Origin: Onchidella celtica
Taxonomy: Eukaryota > Mollusca > Gastropoda > Systellommatophora > Onchidiidae
DNA: 64,000 nt
Assembly (NCBI GenBank): GCA_963931925.1
Contig: OZ007569.1
Location: 10,443,663 to 10,507,662, forward strand
Reading direction: 5' to 3'
Part shown: positions 1-11,079 of the stretch, in pieces
Layout of the letters: each line of letters begins with the position of its first letter
How positions within the stretch are numbered: position 1 is the first letter of the stretch
Made by a program: the position numbers and the translations under genes
The notes under the pieces: model-generated
Told to the model about the DNA's origin: nothing
Database searches by the model: none
What the model saw: only the letters and a program-made list of their open reading frames with translations

Positions 1-1141
1 ATTCAGATAAATCTGGATTTATATTCACATCCGAAGTGTTTTCAGAAGATCGAAGTGCGGGGATTGAATTCTCAATCTTAATAGGATCATCATCGTCAAC
101 TGAAACTAAGGCCGCATTGGCCTGAGCAATCACATTTCGGCGATTATTCTGTCGATTATCATCGTCGAACAGGTATTGCTTTAACATATTTATATGGAAG
201 ACTTTGTCCTGTCCTCGAATCTTGACAAGATAATTTACTCGAGAAAGTCTCTTTAGAACTTTAAAAGGTCCTTTCCATGTAAGAAGGAGTTTATTTTTCG
301 TTTCCGGAAGGAGAACAAGAGTTTGGTCTCCGACGGTCAAGGTTCGCAATCGGCTACCTTGATCACGATATTGTTTATAAAGACTAGCATGCGCAGCCGA
401 AGATTTTTGTGCGAGCTGACATGCGTTAAGAATTCGATGGCGCAAGTCTACAACGTATTGATATGCAGACCGCGTATCGTTGTCGTCGGTGTTTGATCCG
501 GCGAATAAATCATGGAGTATGGCCATTGGACCACGCGGTTTACGACCATACAATAATTCGAAGGGAGAAAAACCCGTCGATGCGTTCGGTAGTTCTCGGT
601 ATGCAAAAAGAATAGCGGGGAGTTGTCGATCCCAATCACTCGGTTTGTCGGCGGAAACTCGCGCAAGCATACTTTTCATGGTAGCATTCCACCGTTCACA
701 GCAGCCATTAGACTGTGGGTGATATGGAGATGTCAATCTTTGTTTAATCCCGACCAACTCCAAGACTTTCTTAAAAAGCTCAGAGGTAAACTGTGGACCT
801 CTGTCCGATAAAATTTCAACCGGAAACCCAAGACGCGAAAAAATAGTAATAAGAGCTTCAGCGATATGATCAGCTGAAATGTCTTTTAGCGGAATGGCCT
901 CTGGCCAACGGGTTGCGTAGTCAATGACAGAAAGTATAAAACGATGTCCTCTGTCTGACTTGTGTAGAGGACCAACTATATCTACGGCAACGCGTTCAAA
1001 TGGTCTGGATACCATAGGCATCTCCTGCAGAGGAGCTCGCGATGCTCTTCCTTTAGGAGTACGTCTCTGACATACGTCACATGTTGATACGAACCGGTTT
1101 ACATCTGCGTAAATACTGGGCCAAAAAAATTGCGATAGTAT
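1..1141 (-). pseudogene. Integrase part of a Gmr1-like Ty3/gypsy polyprotein (open off the window edge)
   Basis: Reading the minus strand from the TGA at 1144-1142, the same frame stays open to position 1. It encodes the second half of an integrase: the CxxC half of the H2C2 zinc finger (CDVCQRR near 1070), then the catalytic core with VDIVGP, LSDRGPQFTS and HPQSNGCCERWN supplying the D-D-E triad. A GPF/Y-type C-terminal domain follows (WKGPFKVL, then HINMLKQY). After it comes an acidic linker ending in NINPDLSE at the window edge. In Ty3/gypsy elements such a linker normally precedes reverse transcriptase, so RT probably lies beyond position 1. I see no frameshift here. The one lesion is the upstream TGA, so this half would be untranslated without readthrough. 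Family placement rests on domain order and motifs; I ran no search. Confidence 0.85.
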
Positions 1142-2386
1142 TCAAGACTTAGTTCTGGCCTTTCCCTGGTGACCTGCCAAGGAAGTGTCATGCGCGAGAC
1201 GAATAATGTCGCGACGAAAAGATCTCGGTACTACAAGTTGCATAACGGTCTCTCGCTTATTCCGAAAATTACGATATAATAAGTCATCTTTAATAAGAAA
1301 CTTAGAGGTATCCGGTGCGGTAGGATCAACCTTAGCAAACAAATGTTTCAATGTGGGATCTGAATGTTGCTCATCATGAAATGCACTAGACGTTATGTTC
1401 ACTTCAATAGTAGGATTACTCAATGGACTGTGTGCTCGTCGACTCGATTGTAGGCGTGTTGTCGCACAAGCAACACTCTCATCCTCAGTCCAAATTTCCA
1501 AGTTACCGATAGGAAACTTATTTACTTGAGGTACATTACCTATGATTATATCAGCCACTGGATTAGGCAGTACACATGCAGTAACAGTACCTGTGAGAAA
1601 AGGTGTATCAATATAAACTTCTGCAAGACGGAATCGCTCTACAGATCCGCCAAAAGTAATACAAGTTACCTCTTTATCCAAAAATTGTGTTGGACGGACT
1701 AGTGACTGTCGAACGCCGATAGTCGTGCATCCGGAGTCACGTAGAACAGAAGCGCGAATCGCGTTCACGCGGCCCTGGTAAAATGTTAATTCACCCAGTT
1801 CATGTAGGGCGGACATGACTGGAATAGTCTTTGATTGCGATGAAGATTTATTAGTATAACCAACATCTGTATAGGGTGTAGATTGTACAGAGCAGGCATT
1901 GGCCGCTCCCATTTTTACGGTACAAAATCTTCGCATGTGGCCGAACTGATTACACTTGAAGCACATAATACGGTGTGAGTCGTGTCCACGATAAGGCCGA
2001 TTCTGCGGTCTATTATAATTATGATTATCATCAAAATACACTCGTCGAGGCGGTCTCTGAGGCCGGTTATATTGTTGGCCTGTGTAGTTGCCACGATAAT
2101 ATGGGCGAGGCTCGTAAAAAGAATAAGTCTGATATCCTCGACGCGGGGATACATTACCTTCATTCGGAAAATCCCTCTGTTTAACAAAAGGCGGCTCTGA
2201 TTTCTTTAACGTTAGCTCACGCTTCCTCTCCTTCTGTTTCTCTCTTTCTTTTTCTCTCTCTCTTGCTGCTAGCCAATGCTCAAGATCTCGGTCTTGTTCT
2301 ACTTGTTGTTCGCACCACGAGGCGCGTTCTTCCTCTGGTATGCCGAGAACTTTGGCATATGCCAGGTATTTAAAAAACTCGGCCAT
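1142..2386 (-). CDS. Gag-protease-integrase N-terminus of the same retroelement, ended by an in-frame TGA
   Basis: A 414-residue frame starting at the ATG at 2386-2384. The N-terminus is gag-like and charged, with a Glu/Arg/Lys-rich coiled segment at residues 40-60. A CCHC zinc knuckle (CFKCNQFGHMRRFC) lies at 142-155. A retropepsin-like active site, here DSG at 217-219, begins a protease-sized domain. The frame then passes directly to an integrase N-terminal region (KDDLLYRNF, then AHDTSLAGHQGKA) holding the two histidines of the H2C2 finger. It ends KARTKS followed by TGA, in the same frame as the integrase core to the left. No reverse transcriptase or RNase H lies between protease and integrase. 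This is the order reported for Gmr1-like elements, where integrase precedes RT. An internal deletion of RT in a standard gypsy element is the alternative. Confidence 0.85.
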   Translation of the reverse strand: MAEFFKYLAYAKVLGIPEEERASWCEQQVEQDRDLEHWLAAREREKEREKQKERKRELTLKKSEPPFVKQRDFPNEGNVSPRRGYQTYSFYEPRPYYRGNYTGQQYNRPQRPPRRVYFDDNHNYNRPQNRPYRGHDSHRIMCFKCNQFGHMRRFCTVKMGAANACSVQSTPYTDVGYTNKSSSQSKTIPVMSALHELGELTFYQGRVNAIRASVLRDSGCTTIGVRQSLVRPTQFLDKEVTCITFGGSVERFRLAEVYIDTPFLTGTVTACVLPNPVADIIIGNVPQVNKFPIGNLEIWTEDESVACATTRLQSSRRAHSPLSNPTIEVNITSSAFHDEQHSDPTLKHLFAKVDPTAPDTSKFLIKDDLLYRNFRNKRETVMQLVVPRSFRRDIIRLAHDTSLAGHQGKARTKS

Positions 2387-2519
2387 GATATGTTAAAGTC
2401 TGTAAAGTTAGTAAATATTTACCCAATGTTACGGTATATCGCGGTATCAATTATATTATATGAACAGTTATTGACTGTTAATATTAATTCAGTGTCTTAT
2501 GTTAGCACTGCTTCGCGAA

Positions 2520-2990
2520 AAGAACGTTCTATCTCTCTCTCTGAAAATTACAGGCAGTATCACTTAACTGCAAACACTTTATCTCTCTCTGAAAATTACA
2601 GGCAGTATCACTTAAACTGCAAACACTTTATCTCTCTCTCTGAAAATTCTAGTAAGGCAGTGCCGTCTATCCGTTGCTCCCACTGCAATAAAATACTATA
2701 TATCGCCTTTACTGCGATAAATTAATGTCTTGAGTGATCACTCTCAAAATTTACGTCTCTCTCAACGCGACGAACCAGTGTCCTCTGTTATCACTGTCAA
2801 AAAACGAATCGCTCTCTCAATGCGATGAATCAAAACTATATCTCTTTCTCAACACGACAAATTTGAAATATCTCTGTGTTATCAAAACACTCTCAAAAAT
2901 CTCTCTCTTCTCAAAATGCGCACACGCAGTGTCTTCTGTTACCACTGCAAAATTATTCTCTCTAGATCTATCTTCAACGTGAAATTGTCA
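2520..2990. repeat. CTCTCT-rich degenerate tandem repeat upstream of the retroelement gag
   Basis: Three units of about 48-51 bp start near 2531, 2581 and 2630. Each carries TCTCTCT, then CTGAAAATT and, in the first two, CAGGCAGTATCACTTAA. To about 2990 the pyrimidine tracts recur every 30-60 bases in more divergent units. For the minus-strand retroelement this is the 5' leader or LTR side. Without the other LTR in the window I cannot say whether it belongs to the element. Confidence 0.7.
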
Positions 2991-5315
2991 CGTGAACCAA
3001 AAATTATTATATCTCTCTCTTACATATGTCAATACCAGAATACAATTCAACGTGGTTTTAGCACGTGAAACACCTCAGGCATATATTGTAAACATATCAA
3101 TGTTAGTATAGTAGTTTAAAGGTCATTAAGCAAAAAAAAATACAATAAACAGGACGTATACTGACAAGTAAAACGAACGATAACAGACCCTACAAGTCCT
3201 AACTTATATTACAGATAGTTTAAGAAGAAAACAGGAGAGACATCTTCCTAAAGAAATGTGAGGAAGGAAAAGAACGCCACAATCTATACGAATAATGGAT
3301 CCCTAATAGAACTATTCACAGAGAAGCAAATCCCCCCGAGTTATTTTACATAGCCACCAAGGCCTCCAATATCCTTCGTAATGGCAAAGAAGATATGCTA
3401 ACCTATGATCCCAACCAACCTCCCGCACTTAAACTAAACATATAGTAAATAGTAAAATGGCCTGGAACAACACACACAGAGCGGAAAGTACATCGCCCTC
3501 CCCAAGACTGTTAGTAAGATGGATCACTTATCTTTATTTTTGAGGAATTCAGATGTTAATATCCTCAATCCATAGCTCCAAGCCGAAAACTTGTATTTCT
3601 GTCTGAGGTAGATCTGGAAGGTGAAAGGGTTCCCTCGCCGGTGTCCACGGGTCAATGGGATGTTGGGATGTTCACCATATGAAATTGAAATACAAAATAT
3701 TAGATTAATACAAATTGCTTAAAGTCTATAATAAAAGACCTGAAAACATAATATTACAACAGTACAATATGAAATAATGGAATAAAAAATACAATAGGTG
3801 TTAAATAATTTATCTAAGTGGCATGGCGTTATCTAAGGTTCTTTAAGGGTCCCTCTCCAGTGTTACGAGCTGGGTCCTCGAGTGTTACGAGTTCAAGGAA
3901 GGGTGTTACAGATGGGGATTACTGTGCTCGTGTTTTACGGGGATGGTTAATTATAAATTTACGTGTTCGACTGCATTTTTAATAAATATCGAGAGGTTTT
4001 AGAAATTACTCTGCCATACCATGCCACATACACTAATAACAATTTCGAGTACGTTATATCAAGGACCTTGTAGGGCCACAAATTTATTACTTAAAATTCC
4101 TAACAATTTCGTCTATCTTACATATTAAAAAGACAACATCAGCAGCATCAAATGAAAATACTATAATACATAACTAGAAGTCTCCTCTAGATTCTTACAA
4201 GATTAGAAACTCTATATCATTCTGATTCATTCACAGTTTACTTAGTAATTATTTATCTTCAGAAATATAGACTGCCTACTATCTCACAAATGATATACTT
4301 AGGTCTCAGACGACAATATTAACTCATTTAACTGCTTATAAAGGATCAAACCGTCAAGACACACTGACGTAGTTAAAATAGATCTAGATCTGCTCTAGGA
4401 TGGGCTGGCAATCCCCAGCCTCATCCAGACACATCAATTACAATTTACAAATGTGTATATCAGTCACTCTTTCTAGATCTTAATTGCAAGTAAAACTTTA
4501 TGGTCTTGCATTCCTTTGATCGCACTTCTACTGGAAAGTTAGGGTCAGATTCACATCATCTCGAATCATTTTGATGCCACTTACGATTGGTTCCCTGAAA
4601 CGATTTCAGGGAACTGGAGAAAATAGCTGTGGATTATTTTCATTGTCTATCCAGGACATAGACATGACTTAACAGTCTGTTGGTTCTCTCTGGCTGAACC
4701 CCTAGCCGACGACCTTCGTAGCTGGAAACTCTACATGGAAGTGAGGTAGCATAAAGATGTTCCCGCTTATCTTCTGCAAAACCACGTGACTGCTCAAATT
4801 TGATTGGTGCATCCACTTCGAGCTCCGCTCGCAGCGCCAATAGATTCTATTAATAGTAACAGACAAAGTAACTCAACTATGTCAAAACCGTTCGCAAAGT
4901 CTCTACACCCTAAACGTTTTATGTACGAATTTATTCACTCCTTATTCGCCCCGTCTCTCCCTGTTAAGGTACACCCAAACCACGGGGTCGAAAACTGCAT
5001 CGTCACTGTTAATTTATCCATTCGTTCTATCCTGACCCACTTTCTTTCCATCTCTAAGAAAAGCGTTACAAAAACAAACTGTCCACGGGAATAGTTCAAG
5101 GACGTTTGCACTGGCTAAAATCAATGATGCCATGTAATAAACAATGCGTGACCTAGCACGGCAATTCAAATCCTAATCCTGACAATGACAAACACAAAAT
5201 CTAATTTCTTGAATTAGAATTTTATTAATATTGTTACCGGAAGGACTTCCATAACGAATATCCAAAATTAAAAATGATATAAATCAGCGAATTGGGAAAA
5301 AATCTGGACAACAGT
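2991..5315. other. Non-coding AT-rich stretch; possible 5' LTR of the retroelement, otherwise nothing recognised
   Basis: No convincing coding exon on either strand. If the minus-strand retroelement has a 5' LTR here, a possible outer end is near 3911, where the minus strand reads TGTAACACCC and GTAACAC recurs nearby. No second LTR copy is present to test this. An AGATCTAGATCT motif lies near 4380. A CACGTG E-box and an ATTGG box near 4780-4810 are isolated. Confidence 0.4.
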
Positions 5316-6020
5316 TCAAATGTAGGACACATCTTTTACCCCAAGGGTCTTCACTACCACCTTCTCTTCTTTCTCATCGAAGAACTGGACGTTAACTCCC
5401 AGGTAATTGGCTCGGAGGCGAGTGCATGCATCCACCTTCACATAGTCAAATTTTCCTTGGAGATTCTGGATTATCTCTTCCCTTTCTCTCTCAGCGGTGT
5501 TGATTACTAAAGCTCTTACACTCTCCCTGTCTAACTTGACATTTAGTTGTTTAGCAAGCTCACCATTGATTCTTACAAATCCGGTAGATGAAAAAAAAGT
5601 CAGTGGCACAGCCCCATACGCCACCATCTCCACCAACCCCTGTTCAAATTTGTCCTTTGTCATCTTAACTTTGATCACATCTGTTGCAACATATGCTGAT
5701 ATTCTCTGTTGTTGTCTGCTATGCCCTGCGGCACTTTCATGACTTTCATGTGCACTTTTCTTCACTGGCAGCTTTTCATCTTCTTTATCTTCTTTCAGAA
5801 CTTTGTTATAGATGGGGGCGTGTGTACGTTCTAAATGTCTCTTTAAATTGAAACACCGTGTTGGAACATTTTGGGACTGCCCAACCTTAGCGCTGATTTT
5901 CTTTCTGCATCTTTCTCCTTCGTTATTTTCTACAGTACAAATGAAATAGTCCTCTTGTAGCTCGAAGTACGAGAAGGCTGATGATCTTTTCGAAGATTTT
6001 GGTGGCATTGTGAAGAACAC
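5316..6020 (-). pseudogene. hAT transposase N-terminal stub: BED-type zinc finger plus first catalytic block
   Basis: A 234-residue minus-strand frame; the likely start is the second Met, in MPPKSSKRSS, with context CACAATGCC. Residues about 15-70 form a BED-type finger (ICTV, ERCRKK, then NLKRHLERTH). Residues 105-190 match the helical region before the hAT catalytic core. The block YVKVDACTRLRANYLGV at about 193-209 carries the first catalytic Asp. The frame stops soon after, and the rest of the DDE core and the dimerisation domain are absent downstream, so this cannot be a working transposase. Just upstream on the minus strand is a polypyrimidine tract ending CACAG, a good splice acceptor. 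The stub may therefore be, or descend from, the first coding exon of a spliced gene. A domesticated BED-finger protein cannot be excluded. Confidence 0.75.
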
Positions 6021-6103
6021 TACTGTGAAAAAAAGAAAAGAAAAAGAATTAAAATAAAGAAAGGATTTTTGTTCCTATTGGAAAAGGACACAAGACTACC
6101 ACA

Positions 6104-6109
6104 ACTTAC
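6104..6109 (-). other. Consensus splice-donor sequence at the LINE 3' junction
   Basis: On the minus strand the last LINE codons read CCAAA followed by GTAAGT, a full-consensus donor that also contains the ORF stop. The next minus-strand feature is a polypyrimidine-CAG acceptor at about 6026 in front of the hAT stub. Pairing them would give an intron of only about 80 bases. This is sequence potential, not shown use. Confidence 0.35.
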
Positions 6110-9100
6110 TTTGGTATAGAACCAGCCTCCTCGCACTCGGGACACACCCATACGTGCTCAGCTCTCCGCGCCATCATGTCGGGCAAGGTCTTCTCACTAA
6201 CAACTCCAGTAAGATGTTGATTGAACAGTCGTCTTGCAGTACCACACAACCGGCTCTTGACTCCACGGCCTCTCTGATGCCCAAACAGTTTTATACGTTC
6301 AATGGTGTCCCCGTCTTCCTGTGGTGCTGTTTCTCTCAAAGCTGCGAGAATTTCATTTTCCCCGAGACTAAGAGAGCCTTGCATTGGGGCCTCACCAGCA
6401 AGCTTATCCGCTCTCTCATTTCCAGATACTCCAGCGTGTCCAGGGGAGAAAATCCAAGTCAGCCTTTTCAGTTTACTGTCGTGCAGATACTGCACCCATT
6501 CAGGTTTGAGGTATCCTGTTTCTATTTTCCTGAGCATGCTCTGGGAATCTGTCACAATGACGGCACAGGTGTGGGTGCTCCTCTGTAACCATGCAAGTGC
6601 GTATTCAGCGGCAACCTCCTCCATTTTTATACTAGATGTTGTGACTTGATATGCAGCTCCATCTTCTGCCACTGTCCTGCCATCAACGCTGACCGTGTAA
6701 CCCCATCCAGATCTTTCTCCTCTAGTGACTGATCCATCTGTATACACCACCGCATCTCCTGTCCTGCTGTTCTCGTGCACCAGTTCCAGCACGTCCGCAT
6801 TAACGGCACATGCAGCCCTCTCACGGCATTCTCGGCCCATGGTGATCACCACTCTAGTGTACTTGCCGGCCATCTTATCGTCCACTTTCACATACTCCTC
6901 ACCCCTTCGCACATTGTCAAGTTCACACACTTTTTGTACAGTGGCCTCAGCTTCAGCTAACCATGATCTGCCTCGCTTTATTCTACTACCTTTCCTGACA
7001 TTCAGCTGGTCATGCAGCAGATGTTTTTGGTCTTTCGCCACTCTAAACATTGCCTTAACCTGGGCTAGTGTGTGCCTTTGTTCAATACTGGGGAGCCCGA
7101 GGATGTATCTCATTGCTGCTATCGGGGTGTCACGGGTGCATCCAAGGATGATTCTCATTCCAGTGTTTTGAATCTTTTCCAATTTCATCAACTGTGTCTT
7201 GGAAATTGTGACGATGCCCAGACCATAGTCGATGACTGATAGCACTGTGGCTTTGAAAAGAATAAGCAATTGGCACTGTTCTAATCCGAGGGCGGCCATT
7301 GTCTTTACTGCAGCCAGTCCACTTGCACAGCGCTTCACTATGTGGTTCACGTGCTCTTTAAAACAGAGGGTTCTGTCAAACTTTATTCCAAGGTATTTAA
7401 GTTCCGTTACACGCTCGACATCCTCGCCTCCCATTCTCACTGGTTCACGGCTTTTCTGCACTATGTGATTGTCTAGTGAGCACCAAAGTGCTGCTGCTTT
7501 AGCAGGGTTTACAATAGCATTGTGCTCTTCACACCATGAGTCAACCTCATTCAACGCTTCTCCCATAACGTCAACCATGGCGTTTCGTTCTGTGCCTGAT
7601 GTATATAACAGTGCATCATCCGCAAATGTAAGAACTCTGCCCCTGGGAATGGTTATGTTGGCTAGCCGACTAGTGTAGATATTGTAGAGAACTGGAGATA
7701 GCGGTGATCCCTGTGGAAGTCCTGGCGTGATAGTGACTGGCTCTGACACCCACTGCTCCAAACTTAATGCTACTGTGCGTTTCATCAGGGCGCTGGCGAC
7801 CCAATTGATCAGGTATGGATCTAACTCACATTCAACCAGCAGGCTCAGGAGTCGCTCATATGATACTCTGTTATATGCATCTTCCAGGTCCACCGCCACA
7901 GCCAGTGTCTCTTCCTTTCGCTGAAATGCCTCATATGTGTCATAAGCAAATATTGCTGCATTTGCCCATGTGTGCTTTCCTTTTCTATAGCTTCCAAGGG
8001 TCGCTGGTAGTGCCTCCCCATACTCAAGGTCAGCTGCAAGGATCTGTGCAACCATTTTCTCCATTAATTTGCCAACTGTGTTTTGCATTGTTATCACTCG
8101 GTAACCATTTAGTTTGGTGTGATCTCTGCCTGGCTTAGGTATCACTGCCAAGTAGCTGTGCAACCAGTCTTCGGGAACGTCCCCCAGCATCAGACTCTCA
8201 TTATACAAGTCGGCTAGTTCCTGCAGTTCATCGTCAGATAAGCTCCTTAGCTGATTATAGTCTATTTGATCGGGTCCTGGTGCAGTGTTTTTTGAGGCTG
8301 ACAACATAGACTTAATGCCTTCAACTGTAAAGGTAATTACGGATGCTGTGCTATTAGTGAGTTCTTGTAATTCCGTTTTAATTCTGACTCTTTCGTCATA
8401 ATTTCTCTGATCAGTCTGTTGTATGTACCGCTCCAAAAAGGCTGGTCCTTTATTTTCAGCTGTATCCAGAATGACACCGTTGTCCGCCTTAATCTGCCTG
8501 CTTACTGTGGATGTGTCCCGCTTATTCATACGTTTATGTAGCGGCCAGAATTCTCCCAGCGCCCTGTCATTCCGTACATTGCTGCAGAAGTCCTCCCATC
8601 GTTCGTTCTTGGCCTGCCTGGCTGTTATCTTGAAATCTTGCACTGCCCTTTTCATTTCTTCCTTAGCAGTTTCAACTTCTTCCACTGTGTGTGTTACACT
8701 TTGTCGCATCATTTGCCATATTTTTGTCGCTTGTCTCTTGTATGCCCATATCTCATCTACTTTATCATTCCACCGTGGTGGTTGCTTGTATCTTGTCCTC
8801 TTTCTCTGCCTATTTCTCATGTGCCTTTGTTGGCGCAATCTGTCCAACAGTTTTCCTTCAGTTGATGGCCGTAGATATCTAAATGCCTTCCTCCTATGCC
8901 TGGCCTTTGGTGTTCTCTGTTGCCTTATAAGGACCATGCAGGGAACATGATCACCACCATGGCTCCTAAGTGTTATGAATTTGCACAGTCCTGCAAGTCG
9001 AGGTGTAACTAGCGGGAGATCTATGCAGCCATCTGTCTCTCCAGGCTTCTGTGCAATCCTCGTGGCTGTGCCATCATTGATGCAGACCAAGTCTGAGCCC

Positions 9101-9366
9101 AACAACCAATTTTCGAGCTCCTCTCCTTGTGGGTTTGTTGGTGAATTACCCAATAGTGGCATTCTAGCATTGAAGTCACCACACAAAATCACCTCTCCTT
9201 TTAAAGTGGAATATATATCCTGTAGGACGTTCCACTCATCCGTATGGGTAAACGTGCTGTTACAAGCGTATATATTAACTATGTTTATGGCGAAGTTTGC
9301 ATATTGTATTTTGACACAACTACTACCAGAAAGACAATTGCAACTGAGTGGACAGGAATAGCATTT
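6106..9366 (-). mobile_element. Non-LTR retrotransposon (I-group-like LINE) encoding endonuclease, RT and RNase H; 5' truncated
   Basis: The minus-strand frame is open from 9366 to the TAA at 6108-6106, more than 1,080 codons. The upstream part is the C-terminal half of an APE-type endonuclease (INIVNIYAC, then CGDFNARM, then SHGGDHVP). Numbering from the Val codon at 9192: the pre-RT region is about 100-290, and RT about 300-570 includes PGLPQGSPLSP and the FADD active site (523-526). RNase H at about 812-940 has YTDGS, KMEEV, VTDSQS and NERADKLA supplying the D-E-D-D set. The C-terminus begins a CxxC finger (CPEC) but ends abruptly in GSIPK, so the 3' end is cut at about 6125. The endonuclease N-terminus is missing above 9366. 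RNase H downstream of RT points to the I superfamily; the clade is not assigned. Confidence 0.92.
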
Positions 9367-9397
9367 TTATTGATGCATGATTTCTGCTTGCGCAACG

Positions 9398-9574
9398 TGT
9401 TACATTTGAGCCCATAATTATACTTGTAGAATGCTCAGTCATGTCACATTTGAGCCCACAATTATTACTTGTAGAATGCTCAGTCATGTTACATCTGAGC
9501 ACACAACTATACTTGTAGAATGCTCAATTGTGTTACATTTGAGCACAAATACGATCGTAGATTGCTCGGCAAAG
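9398..9574. repeat. Minisatellite, four units of 44-45 bp
   Basis: Unit starts are at 9398, 9442, 9487 and 9531. Each unit begins TGTTACATTTGAGC (or a close variant), contains ACTTGTAGAATGCTCA, and is more diverged in the last copy. It starts about 30 bases beyond the truncated 5' end of the LINE. Confidence 0.93.
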
Positions 9575-11079
9575 TGAGAGAATAATGTATAGCGAGAAAG
9601 TAGGTATAGGTGTTTTTTTTATACTGTATAGTTTCTGTATAATTTTTATACTATATTTAGAGTTGAAGTATAATTTTCGTATAATTTTTGTTTGTTTAAC
9701 TTGTAACAGAGAAAGCTTCAGTGAAAGTAGATCTAGTCGAATTGCAGGACATTTTAGTTATACATTATGATGATAATTATAATAATAATAATAATAATAT
9801 CAGTGATGATAATGATAATAATATAAATAACAGAAGCAATTATGAAAATGATACAAAAATTATAACAATAGTGAAAATTGTGTATACTACTAATACCAGT
9901 GAAGAAAATAATAATAATAAATAACAATAGATAATGAATTAAAGCTGGATGAGAAAGGATAATAACAACAATAATAAAAAAAATAACAAAACAAAGATAT
10001 GACACTTGCATGGAGTCAAGCAGTACAGTTATATTTTATATTTAGTGTCAAATGAAACACATCAGTCGAATCGACTGAACCAAACGGGTAACTTTGGCCA
10101 CTTTAAGAAATATATTTTAAAAAAGACATTTAATGTTCTGTTGGAAACAATGGGGAAGGTAAGTAGATACTATGAAGATGTGTACAGCATTTCAGCACTC
10201 TAGGACAAAGAAGGTGGGGGGGGGGGGGTGAGTTGGGAGGTCAAAGTCATAGGCCGAATTGAGGGTGATGGGCGGGGAGAAGGGGGAGGAGAAAAAAGGG
10301 GATGAAGAGAGCAGGGGAAAGTCTATTTTCTGCATGCTATGGCCTAGAACTGGGCCTGCATACTGCATCAGTCAAATATTGATTTTTACTTGTACATGTA
10401 GTTCACTTACCTGCATGAAAATTCTGGCTTGGCAATTGGCAAACAAAATAAGACCTTCAATATCTTCTTGAGGACTGCAAACTGCAAACTCAACTGTGAG
10501 TAAAAACTGGAGGTATTTCAAAATGATGTTTACTTTCAATTCACTCTCAATGCAATGGTTACTACCTCATAGTCCTACTCCTTGAAAAAGCAACAGAAAC
10601 AACCAACATAGCAGTTTCAGTTTCACTTTCAGTTTAGGGGCTAGAGACCAAAATACTCAATAGGCCTAGAAAAGGGCCTTCACACACTGGAATTAGACAT
10701 AGACTAGGCCTATAGAGAACAGACCATAGGTCATTACTTCATTGTAAATAATTTTCCAGACATTTTTTTTATGGTCATCGGAGTCGGGAGTCGGAACGTT
10801 TTTCTCCGACTCCAGCTCACATAGCTCCGACTCCGACTCCGGCCTTCTTTTTTTTTCGACTCCGACTCCACTCAGAAACCTTCCGTCTCCCGACTCCCGA
10901 CTCCGCAGCCCCTACCCAACCCTCCCTACCCCTAACTGAGTGGGCATCGTTCCACGTTCCTCAAACAAAAATGCATACACTGTATCAGCCAAGGGCCACT
11001 ATGAAAGAGCATAATCAGTAATTTTCATGTGATCGGTAAAACTTGACTTCCCAACCCAAGTACAGATGGCAAAACCAAA
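9575..11079. repeat. Non-coding stretch with AAT/GAT microsatellite, poly-G tract and GACTCC repeats
   Basis: At 9765-9990 there is a degenerate (AAT)n/(GAT)n microsatellite that gives spurious Asn/Ile-rich frames. A run of 13 G lies near 10213-10228. From 10785 to 10910 the hexamer GACTCC recurs in both orientations (GTCGGAGTCGGGAGTCGG, then CTCCGACTCCGACTCC), interrupted by a T tract. No coding exon seen. If WDR26 continues upstream, this is its intron. Confidence 0.7.

Noticed and set aside
9721-10011. Asn- and Ile-rich open frames on both strands
   Set aside because: They are translations of an AAT/GAT microsatellite.
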